Shown here in pieces: positions 22,949 through 31,656 of a stretch of DNA of 43,674 bases. This DNA is from Candidatus Goldiibacteriota bacterium (GTDB taxonomy: Bacteria; Oederibacteriota; PGYV01), in assembly GCA_016937715.1 (NCBI GenBank), contig JAFGWA010000067.1, forward strand, positions 1 to 43,674, given 5' to 3'. The position numbers were made by a program, and so were the translations under genes. The notes under the pieces were generated by a model, which saw only the letters and a list, made by a program, of their open reading frames with translations, ran no database searches and was not told where the DNA came from. Numbering within the stretch: the stretch's first letter is position 1; each line of letters begins with the position of its first letter.

Positions 22949-23160
22949 CAGATTCTTCTGCCATCCTTATATTTTGCGTTTGTGTCGGGTTTTGCTTCCT
23001 GTTTTTCTTTTTCAAGCACTTCTTTTTCTTTTTTTATAAGTTCTTCTTTAAAGTTCTTTTTATGCTTTCCCTTGTTGTGCGCGGGCTGGACTGTATTGTG
23101 CCGCTCGTCAATGCGCATTGACCTGTCAGTGTCAATAGGAGTCAGTTTTTCGTCGCTCAT
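22948..23160 (-). CDS. Small charged protein of unknown function
   Basis: This 70-residue, highly charged protein has a Lys/Glu-rich helical middle (KGKHKKNFKEELIKKEKEV, continuing EKEKQEAKPD) and no hydrophobic segment, so it is probably disordered or coiled coil and cytoplasmic. ATG 23160 is chosen because AAGGGGG lies 8 nt upstream; a GTG three codons earlier is too close to that site. It is coupled to the MORN-like gene by a one-base overlap and lies 23 bp after aroE. Confidence 0.6.
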   Translation of the reverse strand: MSDEKLTPIDTDRSMRIDERHNTVQPAHNKGKHKKNFKEELIKKEKEVLEKEKQEAKPDTNAKYKDGRRI

Positions 23161-23183
23161 ACAACACACCCCCTTAAAACAAT

Positions 23184-24020
23184 TTATTTTTTATTAAAAT
23201 ATTTATTAAGCTTCTCTTTTATAAGCGGATAATCGGATTTTTTACCGGTCCAGATTTTAAAAGATTCCATCCCCTGATAAATAAGCATATCCAGCCCGTT
23301 TATTATTTTAGCGCCCATTTTTTCCGCGCGCGCCAGGAACTCCGTTTTTTCGGGATTGTAAATAATATCGTAAACAACCGCGCCTTTCTTTAACTTTTCA
23401 ATTTCGTATACCACCTGATTACCGTGCATACCGACTGACGTACAGTTCATTATAAAATCAGCTTCTGCAAGAACTTTGTCCTTTGCCGCGCTTTTTTTAA
23501 TATCTCCTATTACGGCTTTTTTTAATCCCAATTTTTTAACAAGATTTTTCGTCATGGGTATGTCTATATTATAAATGTAAAATTTTGACGGTTTTTGTAT
23601 CATTAAAGCGTAGCCAATAGCGTGCGCCCCACCGCCCGCGCCAATCATTACCACTTTTTTGCCTTTAAGATTTATCTTTGCTTTTTTCAGCGTGGCAAGA
23701 AACCCCAGATAGTCCGTATTGTATCCCGTAAGCCTGCCGTTTACGTTTTTAACGGTGTTAACCGCGCCTATCCTTTCTGCGGCAGGGTCAATTTCATCCA
23801 GCAGAGGCATTACAGCGTGCTTATGCGGAATTGTGACGTTAATACCCTTTATATTTTCTTTTCTTACTCGCTCTATCATGGCGGGCACTTTTTCCGGTTC
23901 TGTTTCAAATACCTTATATTCCCATTTCATTTTATATTTTTTAAACACAGCGTTGTGCATTACAGGGGATAAAGTGTGGGAAAGAGGGAACCCTATTATT
24001 CCGGTGATTGTTTTTTTCAT
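23184..24020 (-). CDS. aroE: Shikimate dehydrogenase
   Basis: AroE reduces 3-dehydroshikimate to shikimate with NADPH in aromatic amino acid synthesis. In the 278 residues the substrate serines are in GFPLSHTLSP (Ser14, Ser18). The catalytic pair is Lys67 (NVTIPHK) and Asp103 (GYNTDYLGF). The nucleotide loop is GAGGGAHA (127-134). NCTSVGM and the C-terminal NGLDMLIYQG are also present. Length is typical for a monofunctional enzyme. GGAGC precedes the ATG. No other aro genes are nearby; it begins 20 bp after the PmbA-like gene and may be cotranscribed with it. Confidence 0.95.
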   Translation of the reverse strand: MKKTITGIIGFPLSHTLSPVMHNAVFKKYKMKWEYKVFETEPEKVPAMIERVRKENIKGINVTIPHKHAVMPLLDEIDPAAERIGAVNTVKNVNGRLTGYNTDYLGFLATLKKAKINLKGKKVVMIGAGGGAHAIGYALMIQKPSKFYIYNIDIPMTKNLVKKLGLKKAVIGDIKKSAAKDKVLAEADFIMNCTSVGMHGNQVVYEIEKLKKGAVVYDIIYNPEKTEFLARAEKMGAKIINGLDMLIYQGMESFKIWTGKKSDYPLIKEKLNKYFNKK

Positions 24021-24040
24021 TATCTGCTCCTGATTATGGT

Positions 24041-25357
24041 TTATCTTCCTGCAGCTGTCATATCCCCTATCACAATTGTGGGGCTTCCATAATTAAAATA
24101 AAATACGCTGTCCTCACATACATCTTTCACGTTCATTAACACGTCTTTTATATTGCCGGTTACAAGCATTTCCTTTACCGCCTGTTTTATCTCCCCTTTT
24201 TCCAGCAGCCACCCGTTTAAACCAAGCGAAAAATTACCGGACACAGGGTCGGCGGTATGAAGCCCCATTAAAGAGTTTATTATAAGGCCGCTGCCTTTCA
24301 TAATTATATCTTTCCTGGAATCCCCCGGCACAATGTAGAAGTTGGACACCCCGCATTCCGGAAGCGTCTTAAAACTGCCGCGTATGCCGTTGCCGCCGGG
24401 TTCTTTTTTGAAATAATCCGCTGATGCTATGTCATATAAAAATTCCATAAGCCTGCCGTGTTTAATAAGCATCTTATTTTTTCCGGGAGTACCTTCGCCG
24501 TCCGTACCAAAACTTCCCGCGCGGAAAGCCAGAAGCGCGTCGTCATTTATATTAAGGATGGACGACGCAACAGTATCGCCTTCTTTATTGGATCCAAAAA
24601 GCGATTTGCCCTTGCGGATATTGGAAGCGTAAAATAACGGCGCAAGTATCTGCAAAAAATCCACAGCCGCCTGAGGCGGAAGTATAAGGTCGTATCTGCC
24701 TGTCTTTAAAGCGCCGCCCCCTAACAGCATATCCGCTTTTTGCGCGGCTTCGCGCCCAAGCGCTTCAGCATTAATATCCTTAAACACGCAAGAACCTGTC
24801 ATAACCTCTGACGCTTCCTGCGCGGTGCCGTCTGAAGAAATGGCGGAAGTAAAGCAGTAAAAATAAGTCTTGTCAGATGAAGAAACAGCGCCCTGCGTGT
24901 TCATGTAATGAGAGCTGCTTTTTACATCAGTAAGATTTGTATCCCTTACAAATTTAACTTTTTTTCCGTATTTTTTTACCGCCGCTTCAGTTTCAAGCGC
25001 TTTGTCCTGCCTTATCTTTGAAGTAATATTGTTATAATCCGGGTCAATGGTATCCGGCGGGGTGCATTTACAGAAAGACGGCATTGTATATGTTTCGTAA
25101 CCCTCTATAAGCGCCGTGTCAGCGGCTTTTTTAACCGCTTTTTTTGCCTCTGTATTATCTTTGGCTGTAAAATATGAAAAACCCATTTTTCCGTTTTTAA
25201 AAACCCTTACAGCGCACCCAAAAGAATCTGACTGCCTTATCTGGTCAATTTCCCCGTCATTTACCATCGTTTCATTTTTAAGGTTTTCTTCGCAATACGC
25301 GTCGCCTTTTAACCCAAGCGCGTTTATTTCCGCAAGTACGGTTTTTAAGATTTCCAC
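24041..25357 (-). CDS. TldD/PmbA-family protein (PmbA/TldE-like)
   Basis: This 438-residue protein has the TldD/PmbA fold: an N-terminal domain with VNDGEIDQIRQSDSFGCAVRVF, and a C-terminal beta domain with LPPQAAVDFLQILAPLF, DDALLAFRAGSFGTDGEGTPG and the closing GDMTAAGR. The HExxxH zinc motif of TldD is absent, so it corresponds to the PmbA/TldE partner, which in E. coli acts with TldD in a protease that processes peptides. No TldD gene lies in the window. The start is GTG 25357, with AGGAGA upstream. It overlaps the end of rsmE by 13 bp. Confidence 0.88.
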   Translation of the reverse strand: MEILKTVLAEINALGLKGDAYCEENLKNETMVNDGEIDQIRQSDSFGCAVRVFKNGKMGFSYFTAKDNTEAKKAVKKAADTALIEGYETYTMPSFCKCTPPDTIDPDYNNITSKIRQDKALETEAAVKKYGKKVKFVRDTNLTDVKSSSHYMNTQGAVSSSDKTYFYCFTSAISSDGTAQEASEVMTGSCVFKDINAEALGREAAQKADMLLGGGALKTGRYDLILPPQAAVDFLQILAPLFYASNIRKGKSLFGSNKEGDTVASSILNINDDALLAFRAGSFGTDGEGTPGKNKMLIKHGRLMEFLYDIASADYFKKEPGGNGIRGSFKTLPECGVSNFYIVPGDSRKDIIMKGSGLIINSLMGLHTADPVSGNFSLGLNGWLLEKGEIKQAVKEMLVTGNIKDVLMNVKDVCEDSVFYFNYGSPTIVIGDMTAAGR

Positions 25358-26094
25358 GTGCTTCTCCTTATCGCCTGCACCAGCACCGTTGCCGCCGCAA
25401 TGGCCGCGGTTTCGGCCCTTAAAATAGTATCGCCTATGCTGACCGGTATGAACTCTTTTTTTATCAGAATTTCCGCCTCTGATTCGTCAAATCCGCCTTC
25501 AGGCCCTATTATAAAATATACCTTTTCTTCAAACCCTTCAAGTTTTACGGCTTCATCTATCAAAAAATTCTTTTCTTCTTTTTCATAAATAAAAAACTTA
25601 AGCGAATGCTGTGCGGTTTCTAGCGCGGATACGTTTTCAACAACCGGCAGTAATTTTGGCTTGTTCATCCTGCCGCACTGTTTTACGGCTGTATAAATAA
25701 TCTTTTCCCACCTGTCGTTCTTTTTTTCTTCATTCTTAATTTTTATAATAGTACGGTTTGTTATTACAGGTATTATTTCATCCACTCCAAGTTCGGTTAA
25801 TTTTTCCAGCATAAGTTCCATCTTGTCTTTTTTAATAAGCGAAATTATGGCGCATATCTGCGCTGTGCTTTTCTTTCTGTCCCGTATTTTATTTAATACT
25901 TTAATCCTTATTATCCCGTCGTGCCTGTCTATTTCTTTTATCTCCGCTTCATATTCACCGTGTTCATAATTGAACACATTAACTTTTTCGCCCGGTTCCA
26001 TCCGCAGCACGGTCACAGCATGATTGTAATCATTTCCTGTTATTTCCGCGTTTTCATCCGATATCTTATTAACAAAAAATCTGTGGCGTGCCAT
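25345..26094 (-). CDS. rsmE: 16S rRNA m3U1498 methyltransferase RsmE
   Basis: RsmE methylates N3 of U1498 in 16S rRNA using SAM. The 249 residues contain the N-terminal PUA-like part (MARHRFFV, HAVTVLRMEPGE) and a SPOUT knot: LEKLTELGVDEIIP, KQCGRMNKPKL, IIGPEGGFDESE and the closing LRAETAAIAA. All family hallmarks are present and the length is standard. It is translationally overlapped with the PmbA-like gene downstream. Confidence 0.95.
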   Translation of the reverse strand: MARHRFFVNKISDENAEITGNDYNHAVTVLRMEPGEKVNVFNYEHGEYEAEIKEIDRHDGIIRIKVLNKIRDRKKSTAQICAIISLIKKDKMELMLEKLTELGVDEIIPVITNRTIIKIKNEEKKNDRWEKIIYTAVKQCGRMNKPKLLPVVENVSALETAQHSLKFFIYEKEEKNFLIDEAVKLEGFEEKVYFIIGPEGGFDESEAEILIKKEFIPVSIGDTILRAETAAIAAATVLVQAIRRSTWKS

Positions 26095-26127
26095 AAAACT
26101 CCTTATAGAATTGTATTCTTTCTTCTG

Positions 26128-26997
26128 TTACGGTTCAAATACCTTTATACTTGACACGTTTTCAACATAAACAAAAGTGTTATTTACGTCTATTAAAGAC
26201 GGTTTTATAACTTTACCGTTTCCTTCTCCGTAATCCGCCCAGGTCTTTAATTTATTTCCGTTTGAACAGCTGTATTCTATTATCCCCGCTTCACAGGGCA
26301 CGTATAAAATTCCGTCTTTAACGTCTATGCCTTTTATATCCGCTCCGGGTTCTATTTTTCTCAAAAAACCGCCGTTTAAATTCAGAAATGATATCCTGTC
26401 AAGCTCTGAATCCGCTACCACAATTTGATTATCATAAAAACACATATCTGAAATTTCCATAAACTGCCCGTCAGCCGTCCCCGCGGAACCAATAATAATA
26501 TTTGTGGAATTCAGTTTATTTAAAACTATACCATCATATTTTTCAATGAAACTGTCATAGGCTATATAAATAAAGCTGTCATCTACAATTACTTTATGGG
26601 CGTTAGCGGTAAGATTAACCGCAAAATCAGATAAAATACCCGATGTTGATATTACCGTTAAAGTATTTCCGTACGGCACGTCCCACGCGTCAAGAACATA
26701 AATATATGAATTACTAAGAGATACACTTTTGGGAGCTTTAAATACATCCGGTTCTGTTTCCCATTTTTCATCGCCGTTTTTATCAAAACAATAAAGAAGA
26801 GCGGTGGTTTCATCAACAATAAAAATATCATTTCCATAAGCGTCAAAATCCGTTACTTCAGATAAATTGCCTATGCTTCCGGTGTAGTGCATCCCGATAT
26901 AATTGGAAGCTTCAGGGTCGGTGGGATTAACACGTTTCATGTCTTTACATGAGATTAGAAACAAAACAACAATAATTATCACTGTAATTTTTTTCAT
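26128..26997 (-). CDS. Beta-propeller lipoprotein B (paralogue of 27823-28689)
   Basis: This 289-residue lipoprotein (signal peptide ending LISC, Cys17) starts its mature part with NPTDPEASNYIGMHYTG. A repetitive beta protein follows with NHL/propeller-like strands such as FDAYGNDIFIVDETTALLYCF, IYVLDAWDVPYGNTLTVI and DIKGIDVKDGILYVP. It ends ADYGEGNGKVIKPSLIDV, close to GDFGEGPGRIL in the paralogue. ATG 26997 is preferred over 27006 because AAGGTGG lies 6 nt upstream and the stop of the TPR gene is immediately adjacent. It is the last gene of a duplicated two-gene module. Function is unknown; propeller lipoproteins often bind proteins or glycans at the envelope. Confidence 0.75.
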   Translation of the reverse strand: MKKITVIIIVVLFLISCKDMKRVNPTDPEASNYIGMHYTGSIGNLSEVTDFDAYGNDIFIVDETTALLYCFDKNGDEKWETEPDVFKAPKSVSLSNSYIYVLDAWDVPYGNTLTVISTSGILSDFAVNLTANAHKVIVDDSFIYIAYDSFIEKYDGIVLNKLNSTNIIIGSAGTADGQFMEISDMCFYDNQIVVADSELDRISFLNLNGGFLRKIEPGADIKGIDVKDGILYVPCEAGIIEYSCSNGNKLKTWADYGEGNGKVIKPSLIDVNNTFVYVENVSSIKVFEP

Positions 26998-26999
26998 AT

Positions 27000-27815
27000 T
27001 TACCACCTTATTTCCGCGGACGCCATAACCGCGCCGCTTTCATTTATATACACAACACCTCTGGCTTCGGGGCTGTTATAGCTTAACCCCGCGTCCACAA
27101 TACCGGCGGCGTAAAGCCCGCCCGCTATCAGTCCGAATATCAGCGCGCTTGTAGCCGCTTCTTCCGCTTTTTTGTACGCGGCATCCTGATTTTCATTTGT
27201 CTTTAAATACTTGTCATATTTTGTATGCTGGTCTGCCACATTGTAAATTGTAAGGGCGGTGCTAAGGGCAAAAGACGCTCCCACTATTACCCCTTTTAAA
27301 TGCTGCCCGTTGTGCATCTGCCCGAACCCCGGCAGCACGGCTGAACGCCACATAGAATCTATGGGCTCCCTTACCTGCGTGGCTTTCTGCTTTTTTTCCA
27401 TAAAAGAATTGTAATATTCCATAAAATCTTTGGCATCTTTATCTTCGGGGTCAAGTTCCAGCACTTTTCTGAAAAGCGGAAGCGCGTATTTATGCTGTTT
27501 CATCTGGTAGTAGCAGAATCCCGTATTTTTCCACCCTTCTTTAAACGTGGGGTCTATTTTAACCGACGCGTAAAAAAACCTTGCCGCGTTTTTATAATCC
27601 TTTGCCTTAAACAGCGCTTCGCCCTTTTTAAAATACAGCATTGCCTTGTCGCGCACAGGGTTTTTCATTTTTTCGGATTCAGTTTGCACCTGCTGAAGAA
27701 ATACAGACATGGCTTCATCTTCGCTCTGCGCCTTTTCTGTTTCTTCATAAAAAGCATATACCGCAGATGAAACGATTAAACAAAATATTATTGTAAAAAA
27801 AATACTCTTTTTCAT
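27000..27815 (-). CDS. TPR and DUF5683 envelope protein B
   Basis: This 271-residue protein has an N-terminal signal peptide (SIFFTIIFCLIVSSAVYAF), two or three TPR-like helices (about 58-130: AMLYFKKGEALFKAKDYKNA; GWKNTGFCYYQMKQHKYALP) and a DUF5683-type membrane region from residue 155 (MWRSAVLPGFGQMHNGQHLKG), with hydrophobic segments near 176-192 and 222-242. It is paralogous to 28691-29443, sharing domain order and the MWRSAVxPGxGQ motif. It lies between the two propeller lipoproteins, 7 bp from one and 2 bp from the other, so the four genes form one operon. Confidence 0.8.
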   Translation of the reverse strand: MKKSIFFTIIFCLIVSSAVYAFYEETEKAQSEDEAMSVFLQQVQTESEKMKNPVRDKAMLYFKKGEALFKAKDYKNAARFFYASVKIDPTFKEGWKNTGFCYYQMKQHKYALPLFRKVLELDPEDKDAKDFMEYYNSFMEKKQKATQVREPIDSMWRSAVLPGFGQMHNGQHLKGVIVGASFALSTALTIYNVADQHTKYDKYLKTNENQDAAYKKAEEAATSALIFGLIAGGLYAAGIVDAGLSYNSPEARGVVYINESGAVMASAEIRW

Positions 27816-27822
27816 CTTATTT

Positions 27823-28689
27823 TTACTCCCCGAATTTCTTTATAGTTGAGCCGTCCTGGATATATATTAACCCGTCAGCGGCGTTATAGGCAATACTTTT
27901 TCCATTTAAAATCCTGCCCGGCCCTTCGCCAAAATCCCCCCACTTAAGCAGAACACCAAGCGTGCCGTCTGTTTTGTAAACCGCGCTTTCTGACAATATT
28001 TGCAGCGCGCCTTCCTGAATACATGCATCTATAATATTGGCGGTAAAATCAATTACCTGCGGATTGCTTAAATTCTGGTCATATTTAATTACCTGCTTTT
28101 TATTAAGTTTGTTTACCACGTATACGGAAGTGTTGAACTTAAAAATCTCCCCCGGAGTAAAGTAACCCTGCGCGGTCACGCTTACAGGTACAGTTAACTG
28201 CGCGCCGCCAGAGTCAGAAATACGGTATATTTCATTGTCATATTCGTTGGAAATGTATAAATTGCCGTTCATCCATTCTATGTATAAACTGTCAATTCCC
28301 GAAGAAGCGGTGAAGGCAAGCGGGGTTATCGTATTAAACATATCATTCTGAATTTTCTGCACGTTTTCGGACCTGTCAACGCCATAAATATTGCCGCTGT
28401 CATCCGCGCATATATCAGATATTCCTGTAAACAAACCAAGCGGCGTACCTGATGCTGTTTTCATCACACAGCCCCCATAAACTTCTTTAGTGCCGGCATA
28501 AGCTATATAACTCCCGTCAGACACAATTGATTCTATCTGAAAATCAGCGGGGTAAAGTTCTTCGCCTTTATATGTGATACCCATGTAATCTGCCGAAGAC
28601 GGGTCGTAAGGATTTGTACGGGACAATTCGCTGCATCCAAAAAAAACCGCTGTTGAAAACAATATGAAAACAAGTATGAATTTTTGCAT
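27823..28689 (-). CDS. Beta-propeller lipoprotein A
   Basis: This 288-residue lipoprotein (signal ending FFGC, Cys19) has a mature N-terminus SELSRTNPYDPSSADYMGIT and repeated beta strands (ISDICADDSGNIYGVDRSEN; SLYIEWMNGNLYISNEYDNE; FNTSVYVVNKLNKKQVIKYD) consistent with a propeller. It ends with GDFGEGPGRIL and DGLIYIQDGSTIKKFGE, mirrored in lipoprotein B. The gene starts one base after the stop of TPR-DUF5683 protein A, so the pair is tightly coupled. The molecular role is unknown; context suggests it works with the DUF5683 protein at the outer face of a membrane. Confidence 0.75.
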   Translation of the reverse strand: MQKFILVFILFSTAVFFGCSELSRTNPYDPSSADYMGITYKGEELYPADFQIESIVSDGSYIAYAGTKEVYGGCVMKTASGTPLGLFTGISDICADDSGNIYGVDRSENVQKIQNDMFNTITPLAFTASSGIDSLYIEWMNGNLYISNEYDNEIYRISDSGGAQLTVPVSVTAQGYFTPGEIFKFNTSVYVVNKLNKKQVIKYDQNLSNPQVIDFTANIIDACIQEGALQILSESAVYKTDGTLGVLLKWGDFGEGPGRILNGKSIAYNAADGLIYIQDGSTIKKFGE

Positions 28690-28690
28690 A

Positions 28691-29443
28691 TTAATACCTG
28701 TAATTTATGACATTAAAGGCAAGCATATCGCCTTTTATTTCTATCATAGAATTCATTTTATTCATGTCCACTCCGATTTTATCATACTCCGCGCCTGTCA
28801 TGAATCCGTCCACTATGGATATAAGCCAGACAGTGCCCAGCATGGCAAGCGGGATAATCACGCGGCTGTTGGCGTCCTGCGCGGCTTTATATTTTACATC
28901 AAAATCAGTGTTGGCGTTATAATAGGCGTCCACAGCCTGCTGCTGGTCTATTGTGTATTTAACCACAGCAGCGGTACTGGCAAGAAAAGAAAGGGAGTAT
29001 ATGTACCCTTTTACAAGCTCGTCGTTATAAAACTGCCCAAGGCCCGGAAACACCGCGGAACGCCACATAATATCGCCTTTTAATTTTTTCTGTTTTTTAC
29101 CTGTCGCGGCTGTTTTGGAAGGCTCGTTTATTTTTGGATTTATCATGTCCAGATATTTTTCAGCCGTCTTTTCGCCGGGTTTTATCATAAGCACATATTT
29201 AAAAATAAGCTTGGCATTGCGGTACTTTTTCATGTTGTAGTAACACATTCCAAGCCCAAGCCATGCCTGCCACATTTTTTTGTCTTTTTTAACGGCAGCA
29301 TTATAATATTGAAGGGCCTTATTAAGGTCATTCTGCTTGTGGTAAGTTATGGCATATTTGTAATATTTGACAGCCAGGCTGTCAGCGGCAAAAACATTTG
29401 TGATAAAAACAGTAAGTATTGCGGTTATTACGAGCCTTTTCAA
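28691..29443 (-). CDS. TPR and DUF5683 envelope protein A
   Basis: This 250-residue protein has a signal peptide (KRLVITAILTVFITNVFA), two TPR-like repeats (about 25-92: YYKYAITYHKQNDLNKALQY; WLGLGMCYYNMKKYRNAKLI), a Lys-rich linker and a DUF5683-type membrane domain (MWRSAVFPGLGQFYNDELVKG, about 126-220) with two hydrophobic spans. The open frame runs to 29602, but the first 53 codons give no leader. TTG 29443 is chosen for GGGGTGG 7 nt upstream and the signal peptide right after it. It is first of the four-gene run 29443-26128. Confidence 0.8.
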   Translation of the reverse strand: MKRLVITAILTVFITNVFAADSLAVKYYKYAITYHKQNDLNKALQYYNAAVKKDKKMWQAWLGLGMCYYNMKKYRNAKLIFKYVLMIKPGEKTAEKYLDMINPKINEPSKTAATGKKQKKLKGDIMWRSAVFPGLGQFYNDELVKGYIYSLSFLASTAAVVKYTIDQQQAVDAYYNANTDFDVKYKAAQDANSRVIIPLAMLGTVWLISIVDGFMTGAEYDKIGVDMNKMNSMIEIKGDMLAFNVINYRY

Positions 29444-29479
29444 ACTTTTGCCACCCCGTGATATTTTGTCGGTTATCTT

Positions 29480-29518
29480 AAATTTACCAAAAAATCTGGC
29501 AAAATGAAAGGTAAATTT
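29480..29518. promoter_or_regulatory. Paired 9-bp inverted repeats in the divergent intergenic region
   Basis: AAATTTACC (29480-29488) and GGTAAATTT (29510-29518) are perfect inverted arms separated by 21 nt, about three helical turns centre to centre. They lie upstream of the DUF5683 operon, in the 199-bp gap shared with the divergent glycosyltransferase. They may be an operator or a hairpin. Confidence 0.5.
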
Positions 29519-29607
29519 GGTTTTTTCAATGCAGTTTTCCAATGCGGTACAATAATCTCCACTGACAAACAAACTAAACTGTTTTTTACAGGCCAAACGC
29601 AATAAAT

Positions 29608-29636
29608 TTGACAGGCTTATTATGTAGTGTTAAAAT
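29608..29636 (+). promoter_or_regulatory. Leaderless promoter of the GT4 gene
   Basis: TTGACA (29608-29613) and TAAAAT (29631-29636) are 17 bp apart, and the ATG at 29643 follows only 6 nt after the -10 box. The geometry is identical to that of lexA. Confidence 0.75.
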
Positions 29637-29642
29637 TTATAG

Positions 29643-30896
29643 ATGACAAAAAAAACTGATAATAATAAAAAAAAAGCGGCTATAATAGTTCAGCACCTTG
29701 CAAAAGGCGGCGCCGAAGCATCTGCCGCCAGGCTGTCCATTGGGCTTTCTAATCTTGGATACGATGTGACACTTATTATTTTTCACAGCCTTATTGAATA
29801 TGAATATAAGGGAAATATTATTTCATTGAATATCGACTTTTTAGAAAAAAACCTGCTTCAGAGAATTTTTTTATTTTTTAAAAAAATCAGAACAGTAAGC
29901 CGGATAAAAAAACAGAATTCATTTTATACCTGCATAAGTTTTATGGAAAATGCGAATTTTATAAATATACTGTCAAAACAAAAAGAAAAACTGATAGTTT
30001 CAACCAGAAACGACATTGAACTTATGTTAAAGTCTCTGCCTTTTTATAAAAAGTTTTTTATGAAAACTCTTTATAAAAAAGTTTTTGCTTATGTTTTAAT
30101 CTCTAAAAAAATGAAGCAAGACGCAGTTAAACTGCTGAAAATAAAACCTGATAAAACAAAATTATTATACAATCCTATTAACAACCAAAAAATTAAAGAT
30201 CTGGCCGGCCGGGACGCCGGCAAATATTCCTGCATATTTAAACACCCGGTCCTTGTCAATTCAGGCCGCCTTTCCGGTCAAAAAGGGCAATGGCATCTGA
30301 TAAGAATTATGAAAATTCTTCTGAAGGATTTTAAAGAACTGAAGCTTATACTGCTTGGATACGGGGACGGAGATTTAAAAGAATACCTTGTAAACCTTTC
30401 AAGAACTTTAGGTTTAAAAACTTATGCAGAATGGGAAAACGCTTCCATAAATGACGATTACGACGTTTATTTCACCGGTTTTTTGAAGAACCCTTACAGC
30501 CTTATTGCACGCTCTAAAATTTTTCTTTTTCCTTCCATTTCAGAAGGGCTTGGAAACGCTTTGATTGAAGCAATGATATGCGCAGTTCCCGTCATTTCAT
30601 CCGACTGTAAAACAGGGCCAAGGGATATTTTAGCGCCTGACACTGATTGTAACAAAACAGCTGAAACCCCGGAACATGCTCCTTTTGGTATTCTAATGCC
30701 TCCTTTTAACGATAGTTTAAAAACATCGGATGAAATTACCGATACCACGGAAACAATGTGGATAAATACCATAAAAGAACTTTTAAATAACAATGAAAAA
30801 AGAGAAATGTACGCACTGTCCGCGGAAAAACGCGGTTACGACTTTGACGTACATAAAATTATACAGGGCTGGACGGATATTATAGAATCTGAGTAA
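29643..30896 (+). CDS. GT4-family glycosyltransferase
   Basis: This 417-residue retaining GT-B glycosyltransferase transfers a sugar from a nucleotide donor to a growing surface glycan. The N-terminal Rossmann domain has IIVQHLAKGGAEASAARLSIGL. The C-terminal donor domain has HPVLVNSGRLSGQKGQWHLI and the family E-x7-E motif in ISEGLGNALIEAM, followed by VPVISSDCKTGPRDIL. This is the only gene of the sugar cluster on the plus strand, convergent with the methyltransferase gene 24 bp away. An in-frame TAG directly precedes the ATG, so the start cannot be earlier. There is no ribosome site and the promoter ends 6 nt upstream, which implies a leaderless mRNA. The exact sugar is unknown. Confidence 0.9.
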   Translation: MTKKTDNNKKKAAIIVQHLAKGGAEASAARLSIGLSNLGYDVTLIIFHSLIEYEYKGNIISLNIDFLEKNLLQRIFLFFKKIRTVSRIKKQNSFYTCISFMENANFINILSKQKEKLIVSTRNDIELMLKSLPFYKKFFMKTLYKKVFAYVLISKKMKQDAVKLLKIKPDKTKLLYNPINNQKIKDLAGRDAGKYSCIFKHPVLVNSGRLSGQKGQWHLIRIMKILLKDFKELKLILLGYGDGDLKEYLVNLSRTLGLKTYAEWENASINDDYDVYFTGFLKNPYSLIARSKIFLFPSISEGLGNALIEAMICAVPVISSDCKTGPRDILAPDTDCNKTAETPEHAPFGILMPPFNDSLKTSDEITDTTETMWINTIKELLNNNEKREMYALSAEKRGYDFDVHKIIQGWTDIIESE

Positions 30897-30920
30897 TTGC
30901 GATAGGATATGGTTTTCTTT

Positions 30921-31547
30921 TCAGGACTTATATTTTTCACTTAATTTTTCTAAAACAAAGAATCTGTGATAAGGCATTTCAAACACCCTGTATGTTTTAA
31001 CAACATTAAATTTCTTATTAATGCACTGCAAAATTCTATTTAAAGAATAGCCTCTTTTTCCTATTTCCCACAAATGCTGTCCGTCAAAAACATGTACCGG
31101 ATCTTTAAATCTTGGCAGTTCCAGTATTTTTTTTATTTCTGCAATTTTTGGTATTTTAATATAAAATTGAATATGCCTTGTTATATCCGGAAGCGAGATA
31201 ATCACATGTCTGCGCGAAACCCGGCTTAATTCTGAAAGCGCTTTTTCAAATTCTTCAAACTGCAGGTGTTCTAAAACCTGAAAGCAGGCTGCAATATCAA
31301 AACTTGAATCTTTAAACGGCATTGAAGTTACGGACCCTACAACATCGGGTTTTACTTCTTTATTGATATCAAGCGTGGTTACATTAATACCCCTATACTT
31401 AAGGTAATTAGATACAAATCCGTATATAACGCCGGCCTCAAGGACTGTATCGGGTTTTAAAGACATAATTTCATCTATCTGGTGCCAATAGCTGCAAAAT
31501 CTGTTTTTAGATACATAATTGGCAAATGAATATTTATCTTCTTTCAA
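30921..31547 (-). CDS. Class I SAM-dependent methyltransferase
   Basis: This 208-residue protein has the small Methyltransf_11-type fold: motif I VLEAGVIYGFVSNYL (less glycine-rich than usual), an acidic residue ending strand 2 (TTLDINKEV), DIVGSV-like VVGSVTSMPFKDSSFDIAAC, and FQVLEHL. The substrate is unknown; its place at the end of the polysaccharide cluster suggests sugar or lipid-carrier methylation. The start is TTG 31547, decided by GGGAG 9 nt upstream. The next ATG (residue 28) would cut into the fold. A 109-bp AT-rich gap separates it from the GT4 gene upstream, with no clear promoter seen. Confidence 0.85.
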   Translation of the reverse strand: MKEDKYSFANYVSKNRFCSYWHQIDEIMSLKPDTVLEAGVIYGFVSNYLKYRGINVTTLDINKEVKPDVVGSVTSMPFKDSSFDIAACFQVLEHLQFEEFEKALSELSRVSRRHVIISLPDITRHIQFYIKIPKIAEIKKILELPRFKDPVHVFDGQHLWEIGKRGYSLNRILQCINKKFNVVKTYRVFEMPYHRFFVLEKLSEKYKS

Positions 31548-31656
31548 TTTATTATCTCCCCAATTGATATTTTAAAACTTTAATATTTATACAGTAATAT
31601 TGTTTTTTATGCCATTAATACTTTTATAACGCGTAATTATTTCCAAAATACTTTTT

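Noticed and set aside
29444-29602. Upstream extension of the first TPR-DUF5683 gene.
   Set aside because: The extension puts 53 residues before a clear signal peptide. TTG 29443 has a good ribosome site.
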